Below, in pieces: positions 1 to 8,186 of a DNA stretch of 13,872 nucleotides. Location of the stretch: positions 1 through 13,872 of the forward strand of contig JAISSC010000086.1 in assembly GCA_031273305.1 (NCBI GenBank). Direction: 5' to 3'. Source of the stretch: Flavobacteriaceae bacterium (lineage in GTDB: Bacteria > Bacteroidota > Bacteroidia > Flavobacteriales > Weeksellaceae). How positions within the stretch are numbered: position 1 is the stretch's first letter; each line of letters starts with the position of its first letter. The notes under the pieces were generated by a model, which was not told the DNA's origin, made no database searches, and worked only from the letters and a program-made list of their open reading frames with translations. A program made the position numbers and the translations under genes.

Positions 1-2664
1 AATGATCTGCTGGATAAAGATTATGATTTATCTAAAGTTCATCTTATCCTTCCGGGAAGACGTCCGGTTGTGTTTTTTAAAAAATATTTTATAGATAAAG
101 GATACGACGGTTTTATGCCTGTTTTTTCCACCATAGAGGATTTTGTTTTACGATATTCAGGGTTGGTTAAAATTGAGAATATTCCTCTTTGGTTTGAAGC
201 CTTTCAAATCCAGAAAAAATATATAAATCCGCAGGAAAAGCTGGAAGACTTCCTGAAATGGATTCCTACTCTCCTTAAAGATTTCAATGATATAGATACT
301 TTTGCAGAGAATCCTTTAAAGGTTTTGGAACATCTTGCCTCCATTGAGAGGATTGAGAATTGGGGTGAGACATTAGATTCCCGGAATAATGAAAAATTAT
401 TTTATAAGAATAGTAAGTTCTGGAAAAATAATCTTGTTTTATATAAAGAATTAACCGCATCGTTAAAAAAGAAAGGAACCGGAACTCAGGGCATGATCCT
501 CTCTTCGGTTATGGATAATCTAAACAACATCAATATTCCTGAAGATGAGATTTTTGCCTTTGTGGGGCTGAATGCCATCACTCCTAAAGAAGAAAAGCTA
601 ATCAAACATTTTATCTCTCATTCGCAAACTCTTCTTTATTGGGATTCCGATGTGTATTATATGAAAGATAAAAATCAGGAAGCGGGGCATTTTTTACGAA
701 GTCACAGTAAGTGGGGCTATTACGCCAATCGGGATTTTCAATGGGTTGAAAACAGCTTTTCTCAACCTAAAAAAATCAATGTGGTAAGTACCTCTCAGGA
801 AGTGGCTCAGGCAAAATATGTGGGTACTATTTTAAAAAACCTTACGGAGGAAGAATTGCAACAAACAGCTCTGGTCTTATGTGATGAAACTATTCTTCCC
901 TCTATCATGGAAAGCCTTCCAGAAAGCGTTAAGCGAATCAACATCACTATGGGCTATCCGCTGAAAAATTCACTGTTGGCTTCTTTTTTCAAGCAGGTTT
1001 TTCAGTTGCATATTTTCAGGGAGAAAAATAAATCCGGAGGCTTTTATTTTCAGGATGTCCTTGATATTCTACAAAATTCACTGATCGGATATGTTCCTTC
1101 CGTTTCAGCCTTTATCACTGATATTAAAAATAATAACCGTGTGTTTATCCCGGATGCCCTTATTTATGAACGGCTAAATTCTTGGGAAATGCTCTTTGTT
1201 TTTGAAAGTTATCGAAATCCTTTGGAATTAATTCAAAAACTGTATAAATTCTGTGCTAATAAATTTTGGGAACCCGACCATGAAGAACCGATTTTAAGGG
1301 AAAATTACCTTAAGTTTAAAAATTTGTTCTCTCTGTTATTTTCTCAATTATCTCAGGATGCGTCATCTATTGACAGTTTTTCTCTTTTATACACATTTTA
1401 CCAGCATATACTGATTAATGAAAAGATAGATTTTATCGGAGAACCGCTGGAAGGACTTCAATTAATGGGTATGTTGGAAACTCGTCTGTTGAGTTTTAAA
1501 AATATAATTATGACCGGAGTGAATGAAGGCATACTTCCGGCAGGAAAATCGGATAATTCTTTTATTCCTTTTGATGTGAAAAAGAATTACGATATCAATA
1601 CTTTTCTGGAGAATGATGCTATTTATGCGTATCATTTTTACCGGTTGCTTCAACATGCGGAAAACATCACGTTGTTATATAATAATTTTACCGAAGGTAT
1701 CAATTCCGGCGAAAAAAGTCGGTTTATCAGTCAGTTGGAGTTTGAGTCCGATCATAAAATAAATGAGATCGTTGCTTCTTATTCGGGAGATTTGGAACGT
1801 TCCGGAGAATTTTCCATTGAAAAAACTCCGGCATTAGTAGAGGCTATTCATCAATGGTTGAAAAAGCCTGTTTCTCCTACTCACCTGACAAGCTATCAGT
1901 ATAATCCGGTCGGATTTTATCTGCAAAAAATTCTTCGACTTGGAGGGAAAAAAGAAATAGAGGAAGAAATATCGCCGTTGAGCTATGGCAACCTAATTCA
2001 CCACACGTTGGAATCTCTGTATTCGCAACTAAAGGGAAACATCCTGACGGAGAATGACTTAAAGGTTGCCTTAAGTAATTATCCCATTCATCTGGAGGAT
2101 TATATAAAAAAAGAATTGAATCCGGATCTATTTGAACGAGGACAAAATTATTTACAAAAGTTATTGGCGGAGAAAACTGTTGAAAAGATTATTCTCAGGG
2201 ATTTGGCAGATATAAAGAACGGTAATGTGATTTTCTTGAAAGATATTGAAAAAAAGCTGACCTCAACAGTAGATATTCAGGGAATCGGTATCGTACAGCT
2301 TAAGGGTTTTGTTGACAGATGGGATATTTTTAATGGACAAAATCGGATTATAGATTACAAAACATCTTCCGTAAGTTCGTTGAAATTCAAATCGGAGAAG
2401 TTAAATAATATTCGGGAAGATAAAAATTTCAAGTTTTTTATCCAGCTCGTGTTTTATGCTTATATGATCTTAAATGAAAAGTTGGCTGAACCCGTTCAGG
2501 TGGGAATATGGAGTTTTAAGAAGCCTTTTCGGGGGTTGGAACTTCTGCATTTTGACGGGGTTAACCTGTTTTCCGAATCTCAGGTTTCAGAATTATTTGA
2601 AGAAGTAATAAAAATGATCCGGGAAATTGCCAATCCTGAAATTCCTTTTGTAGAAAAGATTTGA
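1..2664 (+). CDS. AddB/RecB-like PD-(D/E)XK exonuclease-helicase family protein, 5' truncated
   Basis: The frame is open from base 1, so the true start lies upstream. A GTG at 70 is internal, because the preceding residues (LPGRRPVV then FFKKYF) resemble the family's N-terminal strand. 887 residues are visible. The middle carries helicase-fold motifs typical of AddB-type proteins: GMLETR at 490-495 and TGVNEGILP at 505-513. The C-terminal RecB-family nuclease shows GNLIH (G663, H667), the acidic D772 in GFVDRWD, D785 and K787 in IDYKTS, and Q815/Y819 in the QLVFY motif, so the catalytic set D-(D)-x-K looks intact. No cysteines are present in the nuclease part, so the Fe-S cluster of Bacillus-type AddB is absent. 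The family processes double-strand DNA ends for recombination together with a UvrD/AddA-like helicase, presumably encoded upstream outside the window. No Walker A motif is visible; it would be in the missing N-terminus if it exists. The family call is firm; the AddB role is inference. Confidence 0.9.
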   Translation, partial: NDLLDKDYDLSKVHLILPGRRPVVFFKKYFIDKGYDGFMPVFSTIEDFVLRYSGLVKIENIPLWFEAFQIQKKYINPQEKLEDFLKWIPTLLKDFNDIDTFAENPLKVLEHLASIERIENWGETLDSRNNEKLFYKNSKFWKNNLVLYKELTASLKKKGTGTQGMILSSVMDNLNNINIPEDEIFAFVGLNAITPKEEKLIKHFISHSQTLLYWDSDVYYMKDKNQEAGHFLRSHSKWGYYANRDFQWVENSFSQPKKINVVSTSQEVAQAKYVGTILKNLTEEELQQTALVLCDETILPSIMESLPESVKRINITMGYPLKNSLLASFFKQVFQLHIFREKNKSGGFYFQDVLDILQNSLIGYVPSVSAFITDIKNNNRVFIPDALIYERLNSWEMLFVFESYRNPLELIQKLYKFCANKFWEPDHEEPILRENYLKFKNLFSLLFSQLSQDASSIDSFSLLYTFYQHILINEKIDFIGEPLEGLQLMGMLETRLLSFKNIIMTGVNEGILPAGKSDNSFIPFDVKKNYDINTFLENDAIYAYHFYRLLQHAENITLLYNNFTEGINSGEKSRFISQLEFESDHKINEIVASYSGDLERSGEFSIEKTPALVEAIHQWLKKPVSPTHLTSYQYNPVGFYLQKILRLGGKKEIEEEISPLSYGNLIHHTLESLYSQLKGNILTENDLKVALSNYPIHLEDYIKKELNPDLFERGQNYLQKLLAEKTVEKIILRDLADIKNGNVIFLKDIEKKLTSTVDIQGIGIVQLKGFVDRWDIFNGQNRIIDYKTSSVSSLKFKSEKLNNIREDKNFKFFIQLVFYAYMILNEKLAEPVQVGIWSFKKPFRGLELLHFDGVNLFSESQVSELFEEVIKMIREIANPEIPFVEKI

Positions 2665-2750
2665 GCTTGTTTTTTATAAATGAATACGCAAATAATTCCC
2701 AATCATATAATGCTGTAATTATAAAATACTATTTATATGCTAAAGTTGAT

Positions 2751-2758
2751 TAATTTTG
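2751..2758 (+). promoter_or_regulatory. Bacteroidota -7 box for sufS
   Basis: TAATTTTG matches the Bacteroidota sigma-ABfr -7 consensus TAnnTTTG. It lies 19 bases before the sufS ATG in the 113-base gap after the nuclease gene, which would give a leader of about 13 bases. No clear TTG -33 element is seen at the expected 17-19 base spacing, so this is a match to half a promoter. Confidence 0.45.
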
Positions 2759-2777
2759 AAAAATTTAATTTTAACTG

Positions 2778-4004
2778 ATGAATATAGATTTAAAATATAT
2801 ACGTAATCAATTTCCCATTCTTGAACAAACGGTTAATGGAAATCCTTTGATCTATCTGGACAATGCGGCTACATCTCAAAAACCTTTGTCCGTTTTAGAA
2901 GCCGAAGAGGTTTATTATAAAACCATAAATTCAAATGTGCACAGGGGAATCCATACTCTAAGCCAGATAGCTACCGTAGAAATGGAAGAAGCCCGTAAGT
3001 TGGTTCAATTGTTTATTAATGCAAAAAAGGACTATGAGATCATCTTTACTAAAGGCTCTACGGAAGGGATAAATTTAGTAGCTTCAAGTATTGAACCTTT
3101 GGTAAAGGAAGGAGATGAGATAATCATTTCCCATTTGGAGCATCACTCCAATATTGTCCCGTGGCAATTTTTGGCAAAGAGAAAAGGATTGCTTTTAAAG
3201 GTGATTCCTGTCGATGATAATGGAGAATTGATTTTGAGTGAGTATACCAAACTCCTTACGGAGAAAACCAGGATTGTAGCCATAAATCATATTTCTAATG
3301 CGTTAGGTGTCATAAATCCGATAGAGAAGATTATCAAACAGGCACACGAAGCAGGCGCATATGTCCTGATTGACGGAGCTCAGGCGGTTCCTCACAAGAA
3401 GATTGATGTACAGGCTCTGGATGCCGATTTTTATGTTTTTTCTTCCCATAAAATATATGGTCCGACCGGTGTGGGTATTTTATATGGAAAAGAAAGATTG
3501 TTAGACGCCATGATACCTTATCAGGGTGGGGGAGAGATGATTAAAGAAGTTACCTTTGAAAAAACGACCTATGCTAATTTACCTTTTAAATTTGAAGCAG
3601 GAACTCCCAACATTGCAGGTAATATAGTCTTAAAAAAGGCTGTGGAATTTATGCAAAATGTAGGGCTGGATAATATTATGAAGCATGAAGATGACATTAT
3701 GAAATATACTACTAAAAGGCTTGACGAATTAGATAATATTATCATTTATGCAAAAGATGCTCAGCACCGTTCAGGGTCGATTTCTTTCAATCTGAACATA
3801 GAGAATATCCATTCTTCTGATGTAGGTTTTATTCTTGACAAACAAGGAATAGCGGTGAGAACCGGTCACCATTGTGCGCAACCTATAATGAACCGTTTCG
3901 GGATAAGCGGAACTGTTCGGGCTTCTTTCGCTACTTATACTTCTAAAGAAGATATTGACAAACTGATAGAAGGAATAAAATTAGCTCAAAAAATGTTAGG
4001 ATAA
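2778..4004 (+). CDS. sufS: Cysteine desulfurase, SufS type
   Basis: A 408-residue, full-length group II (SufS/CsdA) PLP-dependent cysteine desulfurase. It takes sulfur from L-cysteine as an enzyme persulfide for Fe-S cluster assembly by the cytosolic SUF system. Visible landmarks are H123 in LEHHSNIVPW (stacks on PLP), D199 and Q202 in DGAQAVPH, the Schiff-base lysine K225 in SSHKIYGPTG, and the catalytic C366 in RTGHHCAQP, the short-loop context that separates SufS from IscS/NifS. The numbering is within two residues of E. coli SufS. The ATG follows an AT-rich leader without Shine-Dalgarno, as is usual in this phylum. No sufB, sufC, sufD or sufE is adjacent: upstream is the nuclease gene and downstream the genes run on the opposite strand. 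So here it is a lone cistron. CsdA-like selenocysteine lyase activity cannot be excluded. Confidence 0.96.
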   Translation: MNIDLKYIRNQFPILEQTVNGNPLIYLDNAATSQKPLSVLEAEEVYYKTINSNVHRGIHTLSQIATVEMEEARKLVQLFINAKKDYEIIFTKGSTEGINLVASSIEPLVKEGDEIIISHLEHHSNIVPWQFLAKRKGLLLKVIPVDDNGELILSEYTKLLTEKTRIVAINHISNALGVINPIEKIIKQAHEAGAYVLIDGAQAVPHKKIDVQALDADFYVFSSHKIYGPTGVGILYGKERLLDAMIPYQGGGEMIKEVTFEKTTYANLPFKFEAGTPNIAGNIVLKKAVEFMQNVGLDNIMKHEDDIMKYTTKRLDELDNIIIYAKDAQHRSGSISFNLNIENIHSSDVGFILDKQGIAVRTGHHCAQPIMNRFGISGTVRASFATYTSKEDIDKLIEGIKLAQKMLG

Positions 4005-4018
4005 CTGTTCAGATTAAA

Positions 4019-4047
4019 GATAGAGAATAAATTATTTATCCTCTGTC
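4019..4047. terminator. Candidate hairpin between convergent sufS and lipoprotein genes
   Basis: An imperfect inverted repeat: GATAGAG on the left pairs with CTCTGTC on the right (one G-T wobble), with further A-T pairs inside. It lies 15 bases after the sufS stop and covers the last codons of the convergent small lipoprotein gene. It could end transcription from both sides, but the flanking T runs are poor, so the call is weak. Confidence 0.3.
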
Positions 4048-4203
4048 AAAATCATCATAATCGTCGTAATCGTAATCATATTCATAATATAACTCATCCA
4101 CATAGCTTTCCCCATCTACATTTTGTTGGCTCATACCTAATGTTCTGCAACCGGATAAAGTTAATAAGATTAGGATTAAAATTACGTATTTTAATCTATT
4201 CAT
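4036..4203 (-). CDS. Small lipoprotein with Tyr/Asp-rich acidic tail
   Basis: A 55-residue gene on the minus strand. The protein starts MNRLKYVILILILLTLSGCR: a basic N-terminus, a hydrophobic stretch (about residues 6-17) and a lipobox LSGC with the lipidated cysteine at position 19. The mature part of about 37 residues ends in an alternating aromatic/acidic run, YYEYDYDYDDYDDFDRG (39-55). The sequence predicts export by Sec, lipidation, and a strongly negative, possibly cation-binding tail on the inner or outer membrane. No surface-export signal rich in K/D/E follows the cysteine. It lies 102 bases downstream of the secreted TPM gene on the same strand and has its own well-placed -7 box. I do not recognise the family; small lipoproteins of this kind are usually left hypothetical. 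The clean signal peptide and promoter make it likely to be a real gene. Confidence 0.75.
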   Translation of the reverse strand: MNRLKYVILILILLTLSGCRTLGMSQQNVDGESYVDELYYEYDYDYDDYDDFDRG

Positions 4204-4223
4204 AATTTTTTGTTATTTAAAAA

Positions 4224-4231
4224 CAAATATA
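4224..4231 (-). promoter_or_regulatory. Bacteroidota -7 box for the small lipoprotein gene
   Basis: On the minus strand this reads TATATTTG, an exact match to TAnnTTTG, 20 bases before the ATG at 4203. Predicted leader is about 14 bases. No distinct TTG -33 element is visible at standard spacing. It suggests that the lipoprotein can be expressed independently of the lemA-TPM cluster upstream. Confidence 0.5.
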
Positions 4232-4305
4232 TTAACTTTAATAAATAGTTTTTTGTTTTTGTATATGAGATATAACATCCGTAGGTAGGATAAAAACCTG
4301 TTGAT

Positions 4306-5109
4306 TTACCAACTTCCGCTGGCACCTCCTCCTCCGAAACTTCCGCCGCCGCCAAAACCTCTGGAGCTGCCGCCCGAACTTCCTCCCCATGAACTACCAC
4401 TGCTCCTTGAACTGCTCCTGCCTGAACTGCCACCTGAAAATCCTCCCCAGAACCCATCATCGTATCTTCGTTTTTTCCCATTTCTGTCGTAATAGGTGTT
4501 ACTCTTATTATTGTTACCCAGCAGTACAAATAAAAATATAATAAAGAATACAAATAGCGCAACCGGCAGTCCTGAGGTATCAATACCGTCTTCTTTGGGG
4601 TCACCTTTAAATTTCCCCTGCAATACGCTTATTATCTGATCCGTTCCGGAATCAATCGCTCCGTAGAAGTCATTTTCTTTTAGGTAAGGAACCATGTATT
4701 GATTAATAATAATACTGGAATTATAGTCAGTCATGGCGTCTTCCGTTCCTCTTCCTGTTTGGATTGTTAATTTGCGGTCGTCTACGGCGATTAATAATAA
4801 TATACCGTTATTTTTACCTTTTTGCCCTATTTTCCATTTCTCTCCCCATTTGGCTCCTACGTAGTTTATGTCATCTCCGTCCAGTGTTTTTATTGTACAC
4901 ACTATAATCTCAGTAGAGGTGGAATCACTATAAGAAAAGAGTTTTCGGTTTATTTCTTCTGTTTGTTCACCTGTCAGCACTTCGGCATAATCATTAACCG
5001 GATAAATCGTTGAAGGAGGTTCCGGAATTTTAAATTCTGTTTGTGCAAAAAGTAAACTTCCTATAAACAGGAAGAAACAGGGTATAATAATTTTATCGTG
5101 AAATTTCAT
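4306..5109 (-). CDS. Secreted TPM-domain protein (YgcG family) with Gly/Ser-rich tail
   Basis: 267 residues from the ATG at 5109. I chose this start because it places a signal peptide (about residues 1-22, ending LLFAQ) at the N-terminus; an ATG at 5139 in frame would add ten residues and enlarge the overlap with the upstream gene. Order: signal peptide; TPM domain (about 36-165) with conserved stretches YPVNDYAEVL, NNGILLLIAVDDRKL and TGRGTE; one membrane segment (about 182-198); a basic linker; then a Gly/Ser/Trp-rich low-complexity tail to the end. The topology implies a TPM domain outside the cytoplasmic membrane and a cytoplasmic Gly-rich tail. The family's biochemistry is unsettled: acid phosphatase activity is reported for a plant homologue (TLP18.3), and roles in membrane protein maintenance are proposed. 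Its start overlaps the end of the preceding TPM gene by 17 bases, indicating translational coupling. Confidence 0.9.
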   Translation of the reverse strand: MKFHDKIIIPCFFLFIGSLLFAQTEFKIPEPPSTIYPVNDYAEVLTGEQTEEINRKLFSYSDSTSTEIIVCTIKTLDGDDINYVGAKWGEKWKIGQKGKNNGILLLIAVDDRKLTIQTGRGTEDAMTDYNSSIIINQYMVPYLKENDFYGAIDSGTDQIISVLQGKFKGDPKEDGIDTSGLPVALFVFFIIFLFVLLGNNNKSNTYYDRNGKKRRYDDGFWGGFSGGSSGRSSSRSSGSSWGGSSGGSSRGFGGGGSFGGGGASGSW

Positions 5110-5515
5110 TAGGAAGTTCGTTTTCGTTAGTTTTTCCATCTACCGGAAAGAATTTTTTCAGCTGAGTCCCTGTCTTCAAAATGGCAGCAACCAAACCGTC
5201 TTTGTATTTTTCTTCTTTAAAGGAATGTGTGATTTCCTTAATTAATTCATTCCAAAAAGATTGTTTTACGTAGTTATGGATATTTTCATCTCCGATAATG
5301 GCTATTTTTCGTTTATTTTCAGAAACATAAAACAACACTCCGTTTCTATCTTTAGTATCCGGCATTCCTATTTTATAAAAAATGTCCTGAGCGATGGCTA
5401 AAGGGTCTCCTTTCAAATTCTGATCCAGATGAACCCGAATTTCCCCTGTTGATTTGGCTTCCGCCGTTTTAATAGCCTTCACTATTTCCGTTTCGTCCTG
5501 AGGTGAAAATAACAT
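5093..5515 (-). CDS. TPM-domain protein, short cytosolic form
   Basis: 140 residues, nearly all one TPM domain. KSTGEIRVHL (about 21-30) and DRNGVLFYVSENKRKIAIIG (about 56-75) match the family's central strands. No signal peptide, no membrane segment and no Gly-rich tail, in contrast to the partner encoded next to it, so this copy should stay in the cytosol. It lies 22 bases downstream of lemA and overlaps the following TPM gene by 17 bases, so the three genes form one operon. LemA followed by a short and a long TPM protein is a recurrent order in Bacteroidota genomes, which argues for a shared function at the membrane. The exact activity is unknown. Confidence 0.88.
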   Translation of the reverse strand: MLFSPQDETEIVKAIKTAEAKSTGEIRVHLDQNLKGDPLAIAQDIFYKIGMPDTKDRNGVLFYVSENKRKIAIIGDENIHNYVKQSFWNELIKEITHSFKEEKYKDGLVAAILKTGTQLKKFFPVDGKTNENELPNEISR

Positions 5516-5537
5516 TATATTAAAATTAAATTGGAAG

Positions 5538-6164
5538 TTATTTTGTGCCGTTTAGCAATCCATCAATATCCGGAGCTTTTTCCGCACCTGCATCTGCCTT
5601 GAATGTTCCTTTTTCTTTAAATCCTCTAAAGTTAGCCACAATATTCTTAGGTATTTGCTGAATATAATTATTATAATCGGTTACTGCCTGATTGAAGTTA
5701 TCCCTGTCTATCTTAATACGGTTTTCAGTTCCTTCCCACTGGTTTTGAAGTGCTAAAATGTTTTGATTGGCCTTCAGGTCAGGGTATCTCTCAAAGGAAG
5801 CCAATAACCGTCCAAAAGCAGAACTTAATCCGGTTTGAGCCTGTTGGAATTCTGCCAGTTTTTCAGGAGTCAGGTTAGATGGGTCTATTTGTACGGAAGT
5901 AGCTTTGGCTCTTGCTTCTATAACGGCTGTTAAGGTTTCTTTTTCATAATTGGTCGCTTTGTTCACAATTGCTACCAATCCGGGAATTAAATCTGATCTC
6001 CTTTGATAGGAACTTTCTACATTGCTCCATTTTAAATTCACTTCATTGTTGAATTTTATCATCTGGTTATTAATTCCTATTCCCCAGAATATGAAACCTA
6101 AAAACAATAAGGCTATTACCGCAAAAATGCCACTGCCTATTAAACATCCTTTTTTCATAATCAT
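5538..6164 (-). CDS. lemA: LemA family membrane protein
   Basis: 208 residues. One N-terminal membrane helix (about 8-29) is followed by the LemA helical domain, with the family signature around 46-78: WSNVESSYQRRSDLIPGLVA, then NYEKETL. Further family blocks are SFERYPDLKANQN and the NYNNYIQQIP helix. The rest of the protein most likely lies outside the cytoplasmic membrane. The ATG at 6164 or the one two codons later (6158, giving MKKGC) could be the start; the promoter fits either. It is the first gene of the lemA-TPM-TPM operon. LemA proteins have no established enzymatic activity. The tail after about 185 is Lys/Ala-rich and probably unstructured. Confidence 0.95.
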   Translation of the reverse strand: MIMKKGCLIGSGIFAVIALLFLGFIFWGIGINNQMIKFNNEVNLKWSNVESSYQRRSDLIPGLVAIVNKATNYEKETLTAVIEARAKATSVQIDPSNLTPEKLAEFQQAQTGLSSAFGRLLASFERYPDLKANQNILALQNQWEGTENRIKIDRDNFNQAVTDYNNYIQQIPKNIVANFRGFKEKGTFKADAGAEKAPDIDGLLNGTK

Positions 6165-6181
6165 TAATTTGTTTTAGTTGA

Positions 6182-6210
6182 TAAATGTACAAAAAGTAAG
6201 CCAACCACAA
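6182..6210 (-). promoter_or_regulatory. Promoter of the lemA-TPM operon
   Basis: On the minus strand a TTG (plus-strand CAA at 6208-6210) is followed after 18 bases by TACATTTA (6182-6189). This fits the Bacteroidota arrangement TTG-N17-19-TAnnTTTG with one mismatch in the last base. The predicted start site is about 12 bases before the lemA ATG. It is back-to-back with the parE promoter in the 183-base divergent gap. Confidence 0.5.
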
Positions 6211-6326
6211 TCTATTCCGTTCGTCCCTTTTTTCAAAAATAGTTAGAACCCAAAGCCTAAAGTTAACTAAGAATTTTGCAAACTTTTTCCACAAAAAAAG
6301 TTTAAATGAGTTAAATAATAAAATCG

Positions 6327-6334
6327 TATTTTTG
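6327..6334 (+). promoter_or_regulatory. Bacteroidota -7 box for parE
   Basis: TATTTTTG matches TAnnTTTG exactly and ends 13 bases before the parE ATG. The start site would leave a leader of only about 6-7 bases. No TTG at standard spacing is visible, so the call is tentative. Confidence 0.4.
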
Positions 6335-6347
6335 TCTTGTTTAAATT

Positions 6348-8186
6348 ATGGCTCAATTATCACAATACACAGAAGATAATATTAAAACTCTCGAATGGCA
6401 GGAGCACATACGCATCCGCCCTGGTATGTATATCGGGAAGTTGGGAGACGGTTCTTCTCCCGATGATGGAATTTATGTACTTCTAAAGGAGATAATAGAC
6501 AATTCCATTGATGAATATGTGATGGGGGAAGGAAAAAAGATTGATATTTATCTGGAAAACAACAGTGTAAAAATAAGAGATTACGGAAGAGGAATTCCAT
6601 TAGGAAAAATGGTAGATGCCGTTTCCAAAATGAATACAGGAGGTAAATACGATTCAAGAGCTTTCAAAAAATCCGTTGGATTGAATGGAGTGGGAACCAA
6701 AGCCGTTAATGCGTTATCTTCCTACTTTAAAGTAAAATCAGTTCGTGACGGTTTTTCCCGTTTTGCAGAATTTTCCAATGGGATTTTAACAGAAGAAAGC
6801 GGAGAAACTGAATCCAAAGAGAAAAAAGGAACGGAAATTTCTTTTGAGCCTGATCAGGGTATTTTTGGTAATTTCAGGTTTAGAAGAGAATACATAGACA
6901 AAATGCTGAAAAACTATGTATATCTTAATCCGGGATTAAAAATATATTTTAACGGAGAAGAATTTTATTCTGAGAACGGATTACAGGATCTATTACAGGA
7001 AAATATAGAGGGAGATATTATTTATCCCAGTATACATCTTAAAGATGAGGACATAGAAGTTGCTTTTACCCATAGCGAACGTTCCCAATCGGAAGCATAT
7101 TTTTCTTTTGTGAACGGGCAGCACACCACTCAGGGCGGAACGCATTTAACTGCTTTTAAGGAGGCTTATGTCAAAACTGTGCGTGAATTTTACAACAAGA
7201 ATTACGATGCCTCCGACATTAGAAAATCAATTATAGCTGCCGTTTCTATAAAAGTTATTGAGCCTGTTTTCGAATCCCAGACCAAAACCAAGCTGGGGAG
7301 CAACGAGATGGGACCGGATTTACCCTCCATCCGTACTTTTATGAATGATTTCCTGAAAAAACATTTGGATAATTTTTTACATAAAAATCAGGAGGTTGCC
7401 GATGCTTTACAGAGGAAAATCATTATTTCCGAGAGAGAAAGAAAGGAACTTTCGGGGATTCAAAAACTGGCAAGAGAAAGAGCTAAAAAAGTAAATTTAC
7501 ATAATAAAAAATTACGAGATTGCCGTCAGCATTACAACGATCAAAAATCAATCAAGAAGTTGGAATCCACAATTTTTATTACCGAAGGAGATTCAGCCTC
7601 AGGTTCCATAACCAAAAGCAGAGATGTCGAAACCCAAGCTGTATTCAGCCTGCGGGGAAAACCTCTCAACAGTTATGGATTGACCAAGAAAATCGTTTAT
7701 GAAAATGAAGAATTCAATTTACTTCAGGCGGCATTGAACATTGAAACAAGTCTGGAAGACCTAAGGTATAACAATGTAGTAATAGCAACAGACGCCGATG
7801 TAGACGGAATGCACATTAGGTTGTTGATGATTACTTTCTTTTTACAATTTTTTCCTGATTTAATAAAAAACGGACATTTGTACATTCTGCAAACTCCGTT
7901 GTTCAGGGTAAGAAATAAAAAGGAGACCCGCTATTGCTATACCGAAGAAGAAAGGGTAAGAGCTTTAAATGAACTAGGTAAAAATCCCGAAATAACCCGG
8001 TTTAAAGGTTTAGGTGAAATTTCTCCTGATGAATTTAAAAATTTTATCGGAAAAGATATACGACTGGAGCCGGTAATGTTGAGTAAAGATACTTCTGTTG
8101 ATGAATTATTGGAGTTTTACATGGGTAAAAACACCCAGACCAGACAAGAATTTATAATTAATAATTTAGTAATAGACGCCATATAA
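6348..8186 (+). CDS. parE: DNA topoisomerase IV subunit B (ParE)
   Basis: 612 residues, close to the length of Bacteroidota ParE. It is the ATPase/TOPRIM subunit of the type IIA enzyme that unlinks daughter chromosomes. The GHKL ATPase domain has E48 and N52 in KEIIDNSIDE, D78 in DYGRGIP, and the lid GLNGVGTKAVNALS. The transducer domain carries the QTKTK loop (SQTKTKLGS). The TOPRIM domain has TEGDSASGS (E413, D415), DADVDGMH (D482, D484, D486) and the closing RFKGLGE. All catalytic and metal-binding residues are present. I call it ParE rather than GyrB because its partner downstream lacks a proper GyrA box. It is separated from parC by a 350-base gap and one other gene, so the two subunits may be transcribed separately. 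Confidence 0.96.
   Translation: MAQLSQYTEDNIKTLEWQEHIRIRPGMYIGKLGDGSSPDDGIYVLLKEIIDNSIDEYVMGEGKKIDIYLENNSVKIRDYGRGIPLGKMVDAVSKMNTGGKYDSRAFKKSVGLNGVGTKAVNALSSYFKVKSVRDGFSRFAEFSNGILTEESGETESKEKKGTEISFEPDQGIFGNFRFRREYIDKMLKNYVYLNPGLKIYFNGEEFYSENGLQDLLQENIEGDIIYPSIHLKDEDIEVAFTHSERSQSEAYFSFVNGQHTTQGGTHLTAFKEAYVKTVREFYNKNYDASDIRKSIIAAVSIKVIEPVFESQTKTKLGSNEMGPDLPSIRTFMNDFLKKHLDNFLHKNQEVADALQRKIIISERERKELSGIQKLARERAKKVNLHNKKLRDCRQHYNDQKSIKKLESTIFITEGDSASGSITKSRDVETQAVFSLRGKPLNSYGLTKKIVYENEEFNLLQAALNIETSLEDLRYNNVVIATDADVDGMHIRLLMITFFLQFFPDLIKNGHLYILQTPLFRVRNKKETRYCYTEEERVRALNELGKNPEITRFKGLGEISPDEFKNFIGKDIRLEPVMLSKDTSVDELLEFYMGKNTQTRQEFIINNLVIDAI

Noticed and set aside
70..72. GTG as start of the AddB-like gene
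   Set aside because: The frame continues open to base 1 with family-like residues (LPGRRPVV), so the gene is truncated by the window edge rather than starting here.
4301..4492. Pro/Leu/Glu-rich open frame on the plus strand
   Set aside because: It is the complement of the same Gly/Ser-rich tail of the TPM protein and has no promoter or independent support.
4200..4604. A 134-codon open frame on the minus strand overlapping the end of the secreted TPM gene
   Set aside because: It is a shifted reading of the Gly/Ser-rich repeat region, with Val/Ala/Glu-rich low-complexity sequence, and it overlaps the start of the lipoprotein gene. Such long alternative frames are expected over repetitive Gly codons.
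6286..6294. TTTTCCACA, one mismatch from a DnaA box, in the lemA-parE divergent gap
   Set aside because: A single imperfect copy without a cluster, without a DNA-unwinding element and without dnaA or dnaN nearby gives no support for an origin.
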